This document shows, in pieces, positions 9,292 through 20,104 of a stretch of 45,026 bases of DNA. How positions within the stretch are numbered: the first letter of the stretch is position 1; the number at the start of each line of letters is the position of its first letter. Origin of the DNA: an uncultured Clostridia bacterium (GTDB lineage Bacteria; Bacillota; Clostridia; TANB77; CAG-508); contig CAJFRV010000009.1 in the NCBI GenBank assembly GCA_904419495.1, positions 1-45,026 of the forward strand. Reading direction: 5' to 3'. The position numbers and the translations under genes were made by a program. The notes under the pieces are model-generated. The model did no database searches. It was not told the origin of the DNA and saw only the letters and a program-made list of their open reading frames with translations.

Positions 9292-10791
9292 GTGAAGAAA
9301 GGAAAGAGAACAATGAGAAGAATAAAAATATTAACAATCATATTATTAATCATATTAGTTACAATGGTTTCTTTTTTTGGAGTATATGTACATGTACAAA
9401 ATAGAATGGAAAATAAGGTAAAAGAATATGCGTTAGACATGGATTTAAAGGGAGCTAGACATGTAAAATTAGTTGCCAATACAGAAAGTAAAGAAGTTAT
9501 AAAAGATGCTAATGGAAATGAAGTAGAAACAGAAGAAGAAATGACAGATGAACAATTGGCAGAAAAAGGGTATACAAAAGAAAGTGTACTAAATAATAGC
9601 CAAGATAGTCTAACTTTGGAAAATTATGAAAAATCAAAACATATCATTGAAGAGAGATTAAAGTCACAAGGTGTAGAAGAGTATGAAATTTCTTTAAATG
9701 ACAAAAATGGAGAAATTTTAGTTCAAATACCAGAAAATGGTGCAACAGACAATTTGGTAAGCAATATGAATACAGTTGGAAAATTTGAAATCATTGATGC
9801 AGAAACAAAAGAAGTTTTAATGACGAATCAAGATATAAAGTTAGCAAAAGTTATGTATGGTGCTGATACATCTTCTTCATCAAATGGAACAGTTGTATAT
9901 TTAAATATTGAATTTAATAAAGAAGGAAAAGAAAAATTAAAAAATATTAGTAATACGTATAAAGAAGGAGAGGTAATACCTGTTAATACAACAAATACAA
10001 CAGATAATACAACTTCTGAGAACACAACAAATACATCTACAGACGGAAATACAACCAACGAAACAAGTACACCAGAAACAAAACAAAAAGAAGTAACAAT
10101 GAAAATAGATGGCGAAGAAATGATGACAACCAGTTTTGATGAAGTAATAGAAAATGGAATTTTACAGTTATCAATGGGAAGTGCAACAACAGATTCAGAT
10201 GCTTTGCAAGAATATATTAACAGTGCTAGTACAATAGCAAGTGTTTTAGACTCAGGAAATTTACCAATACAATATGATATAGAAAAAAATGAATATATAT
10301 TGTCAGATGTAACCAATACACAAATTGAATATATAGCATTAGCTGTTGGAATCATTCTTTTAATCGGATTATTAGTACTTATGATAAGATATAAATTAAA
10401 TGGTGTATTATCAGCAATTGGATTTATTGGAATAGTAAGTATCTATTTGTTAGTGATAAGATATACAAATGTAAGTGTATCTATTCAAGGAATAGTAGGA
10501 ATTGTTGTAACAATCATATTAAATTATATCTTTGTGAATAAAATGTTATGGAAAATAAAGCATAGTGAAGATTATAAAAAGCTTGAAAATGTAAAACAAG
10601 GAATAAAAGAGAGTTATAAAGAATTCTTTTTAAGAATAATTCCTATATGTATATCAATAATTGTACTTTGTTTTGCAAATTGGTCAACGATTAGTAGCTT
10701 TGGTATGGTTATGTTCTGGGGTATTGTGTTAATAGCACTATATAATTATTTAATAACATCAACCATGTTGAAAGCAAAAGCAGAAAAATAG
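9292..10791 (+). CDS. secD: Protein translocase subunit SecD-like
   Basis: 499 aa; DLKGARHVKLV, IIEERLKSQGVEEYEI, VQIPENGATDNLV, C-terminal TMs; start may be ATG 9313. Confidence 0.8.
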   Translation: MKKGKRTMRRIKILTIILLIILVTMVSFFGVYVHVQNRMENKVKEYALDMDLKGARHVKLVANTESKEVIKDANGNEVETEEEMTDEQLAEKGYTKESVLNNSQDSLTLENYEKSKHIIEERLKSQGVEEYEISLNDKNGEILVQIPENGATDNLVSNMNTVGKFEIIDAETKEVLMTNQDIKLAKVMYGADTSSSSNGTVVYLNIEFNKEGKEKLKNISNTYKEGEVIPVNTTNTTDNTTSENTTNTSTDGNTTNETSTPETKQKEVTMKIDGEEMMTTSFDEVIENGILQLSMGSATTDSDALQEYINSASTIASVLDSGNLPIQYDIEKNEYILSDVTNTQIEYIALAVGIILLIGLLVLMIRYKLNGVLSAIGFIGIVSIYLLVIRYTNVSVSIQGIVGIVVTIILNYIFVNKMLWKIKHSEDYKKLENVKQGIKESYKEFFLRIIPICISIIVLCFANWSTISSFGMVMFWGIVLIALYNYLITSTMLKAKAEK

Positions 10792-10804
10792 GAGGTATTT
10801 ACAG

Positions 10805-11476
10805 ATGAAACAATTCATAAAAAGCAAACAACTAAAAATAACACTAATTGTATTAGTCATTATAGCAGGAATTGTCATGATTGCTGTAAAAGGTTTTAAT
10901 TTTGATTTAAAATATCAAGATACACAAAAAGTAGAATTATATTTACAAACGCAATTTAATATATCTGATATTAAGCAAATAACGAATGAAGTGTTTGGAA
11001 ATCAAAAAGTAATGATCCAAAAGGTAGAAGTGTTTGAAGATTCTGTTTCTATTACAACAAACACTATATCAGATGAACAAAAAAATAATTTGATAACAAA
11101 AATAAATGAAAAATATGGAACAAAAATAACTGCTGAAGACACAAAAATAGAAAATGTAGCACATACAAGAGGAAGAGACATTGTAAAACCATATATACTT
11201 CCATTTGCTATAGCAACATTAATTACATTAGTATATTTAGGAATAAGATATCATAAATTAAAAGCTTCAAAAGTGGTATTAAAAAGTATAGGACTTATGT
11301 TATTGACACAAATTATTTTATTTAGCGTCATAGCAATTACAAGAATTCCAATAGGAAGATTAACAATTCCAATGGTAATATTAGTATATCTATTAACATT
11401 ATTTGGAATAGCCAATAAATATGAAAAGAATTTACAGGAAAGAAACATAGAGGAAAAGAAAAATAAAAAGAACTAG
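10805..11476 (+). CDS. secF: SecF-like protein, short form
   Basis: 223 aa immediately after SecD; TM, periplasmic domain, multi-TM C terminus. Confidence 0.65.
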   Translation: MKQFIKSKQLKITLIVLVIIAGIVMIAVKGFNFDLKYQDTQKVELYLQTQFNISDIKQITNEVFGNQKVMIQKVEVFEDSVSITTNTISDEQKNNLITKINEKYGTKITAEDTKIENVAHTRGRDIVKPYILPFAIATLITLVYLGIRYHKLKASKVVLKSIGLMLLTQIILFSVIAITRIPIGRLTIPMVILVYLLTLFGIANKYEKNLQERNIEEKKNKKN

Positions 11477-11494
11477 CTAATGCTGGTTCTTTTT
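11465..11494. terminator. Bidirectional terminator between convergent secF and mutS2
   Basis: AAAAAGAACTAGC taat GCTGGTTCTTTTT. Confidence 0.75.
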
Positions 11495-11503
11495 CCGTTT
11501 TTC

Positions 11504-13858
11504 TTATTTCAAAGTCACGACAGTTACGCCCATTTCTCCTTCACCAAAACTACCTAAACGAAAAGATTTTACATGAGAATTATTTTTTAGAAATTGATGA
11601 ATACCAGTTCTTAATTTCCCAGTTCCTTTTCCGTGGATGATTCTTACAGTTTCCAATTTAGCTAAAGAACAGTCATCTAAAAATTTATCAATGACAAAAT
11701 TAGCTTCTTCTACATTCATACCAATAACATTAAGTTCAGGTTTAATATTTCTAGTTTTAGAAATTTTTAAGGTAGAAGAGGTATCTGATTTATGAGGTGT
11801 GTGTGTGACATCTTGAAGAGAAGCAATAGGAATATTCATTTTTAAATTACCAATTTGAATTTGTACCTCATTATTTTTAGAAATATTAGATAATATCGTT
11901 CCTGATTGATTAAAGGATGTAACAAAAACTTCTTTTCCCGGCTTGATATCTTCTCTAGAAAGAGAAGAGGCAGTAGAAGCAGTTTTTGAAGTAGTTGTTT
12001 CTAGTTGTATATCTTTAATTTTTTGGTTTAATGAATTTCTTAAAGAATGAATTTCTTTAGATTGTGTGCTGTTGGATAATGATTTTATAATTTCATTAGC
12101 ATCTTCTTTAGCTTCTAGCAAAATATTTCTAGCTTTTATTTTGGCAGAGTTTATAATTTCTTTTTCCTGCCTTTCTTTTTCAGCATTTTCTTTTTGCAAT
12201 TTTTCTTTTAGTATAGCAATTTTTTTAGAATCCTCAAGTATTTTTTCTTTTTCTTTTTCAATAAAGGATTTATCATGATAAATATTTTTCAAAAGTTCTT
12301 CAAAATGAATATCATTTGAAGACATCAATGATTTTGCTTTTTGGATAATAGATATATCTAGTCCTAATTTTTGACTAATTTCAAAAGCATTACTTTTTCC
12401 GGGGATACCTATTAAAAGCTTATAAGTTGGTGATAAAGTTTCAACATCAAATTCAACAGAGGCATTTTCAAATCCAGAAGTTGTTAAAGCATATTTTTTT
12501 AATTCTTGATAATGCGTTGTAGCGATGGTAAGAGTACCAATGTTTTTAAAATAATCTAATATAGAAATTGCTAAATTAGCACCTTCCACTGGATCTGTTC
12601 CAGAACCTAATTCATCTACTAAGATAAGAGAGTTTGCGTTTGCTTTTTTCGTAATATCTACAATATTTGACATATGAGAAGAAAATGTACTTAAAGAATC
12701 AGCGATACTTTGATCATCACCAATATCTGCAAAGATATGTTCAAATACGAATATACTAGATTTTTCATCAGCAGGAATACTTAATCCACTACAAGCCATA
12801 CAGGTAAGCAAGCCAACAGTTTTTAAGGTGACAGTTTTTCCACCTGTATTGGGTCCGGTAATTAATAATGTAGAAAAGTCTTTTCCAAGTTCAATAGAAA
12901 TAGGAACTACTTTATTGCTATCAATTAAAGGATGTCTGGCATTTATTAATTGAATCTCTTTCTTAGTATTAATAGTTGGTATGTTTCCTGAAATAGCTTT
13001 TGCATATTTAGCTTTTGCAAAAATAAAATCTAAAATACCAATTGTTTTTACATCTGTTTTCAATTCTTCAATATAAGGAAAGAAAAGAGAAGTTAACTGT
13101 TGCAATATCTTTTCGATTTCCAATTCTTCTTCTAAACGTAATTGATTGATCTCATTGTTTAATTCAAATATAGAGATAGGTTCTATAAATAAAGTAGAAC
13201 CAGCATTAGAAACATCATGTACAAACCCTTTTACTTGACTTCTATATTCTTCTTTGATAGGAATTACAAATCGGTCGTTTCGAATGGTTACCACATTTTC
13301 TTGTATATATTTAGAAAAAGAAGAGGAATGAATCATCGAATTCAATTTGGAGCGAATGTCTTGTTCCAAGTTTCTAATTTTTTTTCTGATTTTTTGTAAT
13401 TCTGGAGAAGCTTTATCATCTATTGTATTTTCATCTATGATAGAAGACAAAATTTTGGAAATGATGCCTTCATTAGCATACAAACTAGAAAATAAGTTTT
13501 CTAGAATTGGAAAATCATTTTTATCAATATAGTCTTTAGAAAAGTAAGCTTTCAAATTTCTTGCACAAATAAAAATGGTATTCAAATCTAATAATCCTTT
13601 TATTGTTAAACTTTGAGAACTTTCTAAATTGATTAAATAGATATGAATATCTTGAATATCACAAAAAGAGGGAACTGAATTTTTATAGATTAAATTTACA
13701 GCTTCTTCTGTTTCAGATAATTTTTGTTTTACAATATCAACTTTATTATATATTTGTAAATTCAAAGCCAGTTCTTTTCCTAAATAGGTAGAACAATACA
13801 TACTTAAATTTTCTAATACTTTATTAAATTCAAGCTTTGATATATATCGAGTATTCAT
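11504..13858 (-). CDS. mutS2: Endonuclease MutS2 / RqcU
   Basis: 784 aa; GPNTGGKTVTLKTVG, DELGSGTDPVEGANLA, TTHYQELKKYA; C-terminal Smr domain RIIHGKGTGKLRTGIHQFLK. Confidence 0.95.
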   Translation of the reverse strand: MNTRYISKLEFNKVLENLSMYCSTYLGKELALNLQIYNKVDIVKQKLSETEEAVNLIYKNSVPSFCDIQDIHIYLINLESSQSLTIKGLLDLNTIFICARNLKAYFSKDYIDKNDFPILENLFSSLYANEGIISKILSSIIDENTIDDKASPELQKIRKKIRNLEQDIRSKLNSMIHSSSFSKYIQENVVTIRNDRFVIPIKEEYRSQVKGFVHDVSNAGSTLFIEPISIFELNNEINQLRLEEELEIEKILQQLTSLFFPYIEELKTDVKTIGILDFIFAKAKYAKAISGNIPTINTKKEIQLINARHPLIDSNKVVPISIELGKDFSTLLITGPNTGGKTVTLKTVGLLTCMACSGLSIPADEKSSIFVFEHIFADIGDDQSIADSLSTFSSHMSNIVDITKKANANSLILVDELGSGTDPVEGANLAISILDYFKNIGTLTIATTHYQELKKYALTTSGFENASVEFDVETLSPTYKLLIGIPGKSNAFEISQKLGLDISIIQKAKSLMSSNDIHFEELLKNIYHDKSFIEKEKEKILEDSKKIAILKEKLQKENAEKERQEKEIINSAKIKARNILLEAKEDANEIIKSLSNSTQSKEIHSLRNSLNQKIKDIQLETTTSKTASTASSLSREDIKPGKEVFVTSFNQSGTILSNISKNNEVQIQIGNLKMNIPIASLQDVTHTPHKSDTSSTLKISKTRNIKPELNVIGMNVEEANFVIDKFLDDCSLAKLETVRIIHGKGTGKLRTGIHQFLKNNSHVKSFRLGSFGEGEMGVTVVTLK

Positions 13859-14032
13859 AGATAAGTTCCTTTCATTATAAATTACTTATATAATAGAAAT
13901 ATATATAAATTATACAAGGATTTTAAAGGATAGTCAATTATAATACGGTATGGTGAAAAATATATGATAGACGATTTAAAACTATTGCAAAAAATTGTAG
14001 AATATAAGAAGAATTAAAGATGATTAAATATG

Positions 14033-14096
14033 CTAAAAAAGATAATTATACTAAAATATGATTATTTTGGTATAATTATCTTTTGCTATGACAAAA
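14033..14096 (-). terminator. Long stem-loop 3' of the 14104 gene
   Basis: AAAAGATAATTATACTAAAA / TTTTGGTATAATTATCTTTT. Confidence 0.6.
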
Positions 14097-14103
14097 TCTG
14101 TAA

Positions 14104-14268
14104 CTATTTTTTGTCTTCCTCTTTTTTTTCTTTAGGAATAACAATATTTTTAGGTTTCTTTTCATCCGTATTCTGAGGTTTTATTGGACTAATATGATCA
14201 TGTACAGGAGATATATTTAAATCACTATCATCACCAGATATGATTTCTATTTTTTTATCTTCACTCAT
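14104..14268 (-). CDS. Small acidic protein of unknown function (54 aa)
   Basis: Not in ORF track: MSEDKKIEIISGDDSDLNISPVHDHISPIKPQNTDEKKPKNIVIPKEKKEEDKK*; GGGGG-type SD upstream and terminator downstream. Confidence 0.65.
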   Translation of the reverse strand: MSEDKKIEIISGDDSDLNISPVHDHISPIKPQNTDEKKPKNIVIPKEKKEEDKK

Positions 14269-14362
14269 ATAAATTCCCCCTTAGTATTTTTTTTAATATT
14301 AGCATAAAACAGGGAAAAGTGCAAGAAAAACATTGAAAGTTATATAAACCCTCTTAAAAACC

Positions 14363-14391
14363 TTGACATATCAAGCTTTTTTTGACATAAT
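14363..14391 (+). promoter_or_regulatory. Likely scpB promoter
   Basis: TTGACA - 17 nt - CATAAT. Confidence 0.5.
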
Positions 14392-14423
14392 ATAAAGTAA
14401 ATTTAAGAAAAATAGGAGCAGAT

Positions 14424-15056
14424 ATGGATATAGAAAAAACAAAATCAATTATTGAAGCTATATTATTTGCAGCAGGAAGAGTTGTAAAAATGAATGAGTT
14501 TATATTGGTTTTAGAAAAAAATGAAGAAGAGATTCATACAATTTTAAAAAAAATGCAAGAAGAGTATAAAGCAAGTAATCGAGGAATAGAAATTATCCAA
14601 GTAGAAGATGGTTATCAGTTAGCAACAAAAAAGGAATTATATGAATATATTTATCCAATTCTAGACAAACGAACAAAACCAAATTTGTCAACAGCTGCAT
14701 TAGAGACCTTAGCAATTATTGCATATAATCCTAGAATTACAAGGGCAGAAATAGAAGCAATAAGAGGTGTATCAGCAGATGCTTGTGTATATAAATTATT
14801 AGAATTTGGATTAGTAGAGGAAGCAGGAAAGACAGATTTACCGGGAAAACCTATGTCATATAAGACAACAGATGAATTTTTAAAAATGTTTGGATATACA
14901 TCATTAAAAGATTTACCAGAATTACCAAGATACAAATTAGATAGTAATCAACAAATTGTTATTGATGATTTAATGGAAGATGAAGAAGAAATCAATAAAC
15001 CTCATAGTAAACAAGAGGCTCCAATGCCCGAAAGGGAAGAGGAGAGTGAATTTTAA
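14424..15056 (+). CDS. scpB: Segregation and condensation protein B
   Basis: 210 aa; IIEAILFAAGRVVKMNEF, ALETLAIIAYNPRITRAEIEAIRGV, GKTDLPGKPMSYKTTDEFLKMFG. Confidence 0.93.
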   Translation: MDIEKTKSIIEAILFAAGRVVKMNEFILVLEKNEEEIHTILKKMQEEYKASNRGIEIIQVEDGYQLATKKELYEYIYPILDKRTKPNLSTAALETLAIIAYNPRITRAEIEAIRGVSADACVYKLLEFGLVEEAGKTDLPGKPMSYKTTDEFLKMFGYTSLKDLPELPRYKLDSNQQIVIDDLMEDEEEINKPHSKQEAPMPEREEESEF

Positions 15057-15087
15057 AAAAGAATAATATTATGAGGAGAGATGAAAA

Positions 15088-16527
15088 ATGAAAAATGAAA
15101 AAGAGTTTGTAAAAGATATTACAAATATAGATGAAAATTTTCCACAATGGTATACAGATATTGTATTAAAGGCAGACCTTGCTGATTATACAGATGTAAA
15201 AGGATTTGTAGCTATAAAACCATATGGATATGCTATATGGGAAAATATACAAGAATATGCAGACAGAAAATTTAAAGAACATGGCGTGAAAAATATTTCT
15301 ATGCCAGTATTAATACCAGAGAGCTTATTAAATAAAGAAAAAGATCATGTAGAAGGATTTGCACCAGAAGTAGCATGGGTAACAATTGGTGGAGGAGAAA
15401 AATTGGAAGAAAGATTGTGTGTAAGACCTACTTCAGAAACGATCTTTTCTACTATGTATTCAAAATGGCTAAGCTCATGGAGAGAGTTACCATTTTTGTA
15501 TAATCAATGGTGTAGTGTGTTAAGATGGGAAAAAGAGACAAGGCCATTTTTGCGTTCAAGAGAATTTTTATGGCAAGAAGGACATACGATTCATGAAACA
15601 GCAGAAGAAGCTAAAAAATTTACGTTAGATATGTTAGAAGTATATGCAGAGATTGTTGAAAATTTATTAGCTATACCAGTATTAAAAGGACAAAAAACTA
15701 AAAAGGAACAATTTGCAGGAGCTGAAGCAACTTATACAATTGAAACGTTAATGCATGATGGTAGGGCTTTACAAGGAGGAACTTCACATTATTTTGGACA
15801 AAACTTTACAAAACCATTCGAAATAAAATTCCAAAATAGAAATGGAGATCAAGAATATGCTTATCAAACTTCATGGGGAATTAGTACAAGATTAATAGGT
15901 GCAGTTATTATGGCACATGGAGATAATAGAGGATTAAAATTACCACCGCTTGTAGCTCCAATTCAAGCAGTGATTGTACCAATTGCACAGCAAAAAGCAG
16001 GTGTATTAGAGGAAGCTAATAAATTAAATGAAAGATTAAGCAAAAAATTTAGAATGAAATTAGATGACAGAGATAATTATTCTGTAGGATATAAATTTAA
16101 TGACTGGGAAATGAGAGGCGTACCAGTTAGAATTGAAATGGGACCTAGAGATATAGAAAATGGAGAAGCTGTTTTGGTTAGAAGAGATACTTCAGAAAAA
16201 ATTTCTGTAAAAATAGAAGAAATTGAAGAAAAATTAGAACAACTATTAAAAGACATTCAAACTTCTATGTATGAAGTATGTAAAAAAAGAATGGAAGAAA
16301 AAACTACAGTTGCACACAATATGGAAGAATTAAAGAAAAATTTAGAAGAAAATCAAGGGTTTGTAAAAACCATGTGGTGTGGAAGTCAAGAATGTGAAGA
16401 TAAGGTGAAAGAAATAACAGGTGCTCCATCAAGATGTATGCCTTTTGAGCAAGAACACTTAGGAGATACTTGTGTATGTTGTGGTAAACCAGCAACGAAA
16501 ATGATCGTTTGGGGAAGACAATATTAG
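15088..16527 (+). CDS. proS: Prolyl-tRNA synthetase (short archaeal/eukaryotic-like form)
   Basis: 479 aa; [38 protein letters not shown]-terminal zinc-ligand-like Cys residues and GRQY end. Confidence 0.95.
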   Translation: MKNEKEFVKDITNIDENFPQWYTDIVLKADLADYTDVKGFVAIKPYGYAIWENIQEYADRKFKEHGVKNISMPVLIPESLLNKEKDHVEGFAPEVAWVTIGGGEKLEERLCVRPTSETIFSTMYSKWLSSWRELPFLYNQWCSVLRWEKETRPFLRSREFLWQEGHTIHETAEEAKKFTLDMLEVYAEIVENLLAIPVLKGQKTKKEQFAGAEATYTIETLMHDGRALQGGTSHYFGQNFTKPFEIKFQNRNGDQEYAYQTSWGISTRLIGAVIMAHGDNRGLKLPPLVAPIQAVIVPIAQQKAGVLEEANKLNERLSKKFRMKLDDRDNYSVGYKFNDWEMRGVPVRIEMGPRDIENGEAVLVRRDTSEKISVKIEEIEEKLEQLLKDIQTSMYEVCKKRMEEKTTVAHNMEELKKNLEENQGFVKTMWCGSQECEDKVKEITGAPSRCMPFEQEHLGDTCVCCGKPATKMIVWGRQY

Positions 16528-16528
16528 T

Positions 16529-16566
16529 AAAAAAGGAAGTAGTATATTGAAACTACTTCTTTTTTT
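16529..16566 (+). terminator. Rho-independent terminator of proS
   Basis: AAAAGGAAGTAGT .. AACTACTTCTTTTTTT. Confidence 0.75.
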
Positions 16567-16636
16567 GTTGAATAGAATAAAAACACACTACACAGAAAAA
16601 TTGCATAGCAATTTTTCATGTCGATAAATCTTTTGT

Positions 16637-16658
16637 TTCTTTGAGAACTTAAATATAT
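16637..16658. repeat. Dispersed 22-nt repeat, copy 1
   Basis: TTCTTTGAGAACTTAAATATAT; 21/22 identical to 24778-24799. Confidence 0.5.
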
Positions 16659-16661
16659 GTC

Positions 16662-16895
16662 TTATATAGTAGAAGAAAAATCCTCTCGGGTTGCTTCTAT
16701 TAATTTTTTATCTTCATCATCTAAATTTTCTAAAGAAAAATCAAGTAGTTCAATGACTGCTTTATTAAAAGAAATATTTTTTAAATTTGCTAAAAGTTGA
16801 ATATCATTAACAAGATTTTCTGGTAGTCTAAGGGTTTTTGTAATACCACTATGATTTCTAGGAATTTTCAATTTTTGCAAAATTATCACCACCAA
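16662..16895 (-). CDS. Ribbon-helix-helix-like small protein, orphan
   Basis: 77 aa; TKTLRLPENLVNDIQLLANLKNISFNKAVIELLDFSLENL. Confidence 0.55.
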   Translation of the reverse strand: MVVIILQKLKIPRNHSGITKTLRLPENLVNDIQLLANLKNISFNKAVIELLDFSLENLDDEDKKLIEATREDFSSTI

Positions 16896-17078
16896 TCGAA
16901 AAGATATATTTCTTATAATATTTTACAATTAAAAAACAATGAAATATGCACCTAAAAATACTTGCAAAAATATTGCACTAAATGTATAATAAGAATATAG
17001 ATACAAAACAAAGGAAATAAAAAAACAAAAGTATAAAACCTAACTGCAAAATCTTAGATAAATAAAGGAGAAATACGG

Positions 17079-17288
17079 ATGAGTTTAAAGAAAAACGATA
17101 AAAAATATTTGTCTAAAAAATATGAAATTGAAATTAAAAGTAGCACTAAGAGTGATATTTTAAAGATAACTATTATGATAATTATTCTTTTTTTGACACT
17201 ATTTTGGTTTGTGATAACAAAATTCATAGAAAAAAAGATTAATTTGACAAAAACGATAACGATAAAAATATATACAAAAAAACAATAA
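17079..17288 (+). CDS. Small single-TM basic protein, unknown function
   Basis: 69 aa ORF with AAAGGAG SD and one TM (ILKITIMIIILFLTLFWFVI). Confidence 0.45.
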   Translation: MSLKKNDKKYLSKKYEIEIKSSTKSDILKITIMIIILFLTLFWFVITKFIEKKINLTKTITIKIYTKKQ

Positions 17289-17357
17289 AAAATACAAATT
17301 GTAATTCAAATAAATAAAATGAATAAAAAATTTGAAATAAAAGTAAAAAAATTTATA

Positions 17358-17388
17358 CATGCAAAGAAATTATATATTTCTTTGCATG
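17358..17388. terminator. Bidirectional terminator
   Basis: CATGCAAAGAAA / TTTCTTTGCATG 12-bp perfect stem between convergent genes. Confidence 0.65.
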
Positions 17389-17397
17389 TGCTAATCA

Positions 17398-18789
17398 TTA
17401 AAATTCACAATTTTTAGGTGTTCTAGGGAAAGGAATTACGTCACGAATATTTTGCATACCAGTTAAATACATAATAGCTCTTTCAAATCCTAGTCCAAAA
17501 CCTGCATGGTTACAGCTACCATATTTTCTTAAATCTAAATACCAAGTATAACTGTCAATATCCATATTTAAATCTTTCATTCTTTTTAGTAATTTATTAT
17601 AATCTTCTTCTCTTTGACTACCGCCAATAATTTCTCCAATTCCGGGAGCTAATAGGTCAGCTGCTGCAACGGTTTTGCCATCTGGGTTTTGTTTCATATA
17701 AAAAGCTTTAATATCCATTGGATAATCTGTTACAAATACAGTTTTTTTAAAGATCTGTTCACAAAGATATCTTTCATGTTCTGTTTGTAAGTCAACCCCC
17801 CAAGATACTTTGAATTCGAATTTATCATTTGCTTTTTCTAACTCTTTGATAGCATCTGTATATGAAATTCTAGCAAAGTCAGAATGAATGACATTATTTA
17901 ATCTTTCTAATAATCCTTTGTCTACGAAATTATTAAAGAATTCCATTTCTTCTTTACAGTTTTCTAATACATAAGAAAAAGTATATTTAAGCATTTCTTC
18001 TGCTAAGTCCATATCATCATTTAAGTCTGCAAAACAAATTTCTGGTTCGATCATCCAAAATTCTGCGGCGTGTTTTACTGTATTTGAATTTTCTGCTCTG
18101 AAAGTTGGACCAAATGTATATACATTTCTAAAAGCAGTTGCGTATGTTTCTGCATTTAATTGACCACTTACAGTTAAATGTGCAGGTTTTCCAAAGAAAT
18201 CTTTTGAATAATCTATTTGTCCATCTTCTGTTTTTGGAACATTTGCAAGATCAAAAGAATTTACATTAAACATTTCTCCGGCACCTTCTGCATCACTAGA
18301 AGTAAGGATAGGTGTATGTACATAAACAAATCCTTTTTCTTGAAAGAATTTATGAATAGCATATGCAAATGTACTTCTTACACGGAATACTGCATTAAAA
18401 GTATTTGTTCTAGGACGAAGATGAGAAATTGTTCTCAAGTATTCAAAAGAATGTCTCTTTTTTTGAAGTGGATATTCTAAATCACATAAATTTAAAATTT
18501 CGATGTTACTTGCTTGAATTTCAAAAGGTTGTTTTGCATTTTCAGTAATGACAAAAGTACCAGTAACCTTTATAGAAGAACTAATTGATAGTTTTGCAAT
18601 TTCAGCAAAATTTTCTAATTTGTCACTAAATACAATTTGCACATTTTTGAAAAAAGAACCATCATTTAATTCAATAAATCCAAAGGTTTTTGAATCACGA
18701 ATTGTTCTTACCCAACCTTCTAGTGTGATTGTTTTGTCTTTATATTCATTTGTGTTTTTATATAAATCTTTAACTAATAATTTTTTCAT
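17398..18789 (-). CDS. asnS: Asparaginyl-tRNA synthetase
   Basis: 463 aa; class II motifs [66 protein letters not shown]. Confidence 0.96.
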   Translation of the reverse strand: MKKLLVKDLYKNTNEYKDKTITLEGWVRTIRDSKTFGFIELNDGSFFKNVQIVFSDKLENFAEIAKLSISSSIKVTGTFVITENAKQPFEIQASNIEILNLCDLEYPLQKKRHSFEYLRTISHLRPRTNTFNAVFRVRSTFAYAIHKFFQEKGFVYVHTPILTSSDAEGAGEMFNVNSFDLANVPKTEDGQIDYSKDFFGKPAHLTVSGQLNAETYATAFRNVYTFGPTFRAENSNTVKHAAEFWMIEPEICFADLNDDMDLAEEMLKYTFSYVLENCKEEMEFFNNFVDKGLLERLNNVIHSDFARISYTDAIKELEKANDKFEFKVSWGVDLQTEHERYLCEQIFKKTVFVTDYPMDIKAFYMKQNPDGKTVAAADLLAPGIGEIIGGSQREEDYNKLLKRMKDLNMDIDSYTWYLDLRKYGSCNHAGFGLGFERAIMYLTGMQNIRDVIPFPRTPKNCEF

Positions 18790-18919
18790 AATATGAAACC
18801 TCCATTTGAAAATATACTTTTTAGTTTACAAGAATTAACAAATGTAATTATACCCTAAAAAGCTTAAGAATACAACAGTTTTGAAAAATATTCATGTAAA
18901 GAATATTTGAAAAGATGGC

Positions 18920-18948
18920 ATGATTTTTTTCTCCGTCCCCAAAATCAT
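18920..18948. repeat. 29-nt REP-like unit, ATGATTTT flank type
   Basis: ATGATTTT TTT CTCCGTCCCC AAAATCAT; same layout as units inside 25769-25972. Confidence 0.75.
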
Positions 18949-19040
18949 TTTACTGGAAATTTCTTCTTTCTCAAAATTTAATAAAAATATTAAAAAAAGA
19001 CATACTAATATTACAAAATAAAAAAGGAGGAAATTAAAAA

Positions 19041-20093
19041 ATGAAAAAAATAGTGAATATATTACTTATTTTATCAATAATATTTACTTTTATTCTATTA
19101 TTTAATACAAAACCAGTACAAGCAGCTGCATTAGATGATATAGAAATTTCTACAAATAAAGATACTGTAAATCCCGGAGATACAATCGTACTCACAATTG
19201 CTTTTGGAAAACCATTAGGAGCATATACATTTGATATTGCATATGATAATAATTTATTAGAATATGTGGAAACAGATGGTGGAACACCAAATGATAATGG
19301 AACAAGAGTAAGAGTTGTTTTTTATGATTCAACTGGCGGAACAAATCCAAAAGAAAGTATGAGCATAACTTTTAGAGCAAAAGAAGGAATTATTACATCA
19401 AATCCAACAGATTTAGCAGTAACTGCAGAAGGATTAGCAAATCCAGATGCTAGTGAAAATTATGATGATATAACGACTGCTTTAGAGAAAAATATTGTGG
19501 TAGAGCCAAGATATGAAGATTACAAATTCGATTTATCTTATACAGGTGGACCAATTGTAAATGAAGAAAAAGAAATGACACTTTCTTTAACTTCAAGTAT
19601 GGGAAAAAATTATGAACATGCTAGAATTATAGCAGAGGCAACAACTCCTGATGGAGGAAATGTACAATTAAAAGGAACAGATGAAACACAAACAGAATAT
19701 GATTTGATTGACAGCGGTTGGGGTGATCCATCTGGTTATAAAATTGGTGGACAAAATGTCAATAAAGTATTAAATCTTAGAGGTATCTTTGATAAAGCAG
19801 GGGAATATAGAATTACATTTAAATTAATTGATAGAGATGCATCAGATGCGGTAATTGTAGAAAATAGTTTTACAGTAACAGTTACAGATACAGAAACAAC
19901 ACCGCCAGAAGAAACACCAGAAGGTGAAGTAGAGGGAACAACTGAAGAAAATAATACACAAGCAAAAGAAGAAGAAAATCTACCAACACAATTACCAAAA
20001 ACTGGTATGAATATGTATATTCCAATAGGAATTATTATAATTGCTATAGTTAGCACAACTTTGTATATTGGCATGAAGAAAAAGAATAGATAG
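19041..20093 (+). CDS. LPXTG-anchored cohesin-domain-like surface protein
   Basis: 350 aa; signal peptide, cohesin-like VNPGDTIVLTIAF..AYTFDIAYDNNLLEYVE..FYDSTGG..ITFRAKEG, C-terminal LPKTG-TM-KKKNR. Confidence 0.7.
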   Translation: MKKIVNILLILSIIFTFILLFNTKPVQAAALDDIEISTNKDTVNPGDTIVLTIAFGKPLGAYTFDIAYDNNLLEYVETDGGTPNDNGTRVRVVFYDSTGGTNPKESMSITFRAKEGIITSNPTDLAVTAEGLANPDASENYDDITTALEKNIVVEPRYEDYKFDLSYTGGPIVNEEKEMTLSLTSSMGKNYEHARIIAEATTPDGGNVQLKGTDETQTEYDLIDSGWGDPSGYKIGGQNVNKVLNLRGIFDKAGEYRITFKLIDRDASDAVIVENSFTVTVTDTETTPPEETPEGEVEGTTEENNTQAKEEENLPTQLPKTGMNMYIPIGIIIIAIVSTTLYIGMKKKNR

Positions 20094-20104
20094 AAAGAAT
20101 ATAA

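Noticed and set aside
18790-19040. T-box leader upstream of asnS
   Set aside because: No T-box consensus (TGGNACCGCG-like) or specifier architecture recognised in the minus-strand leader.
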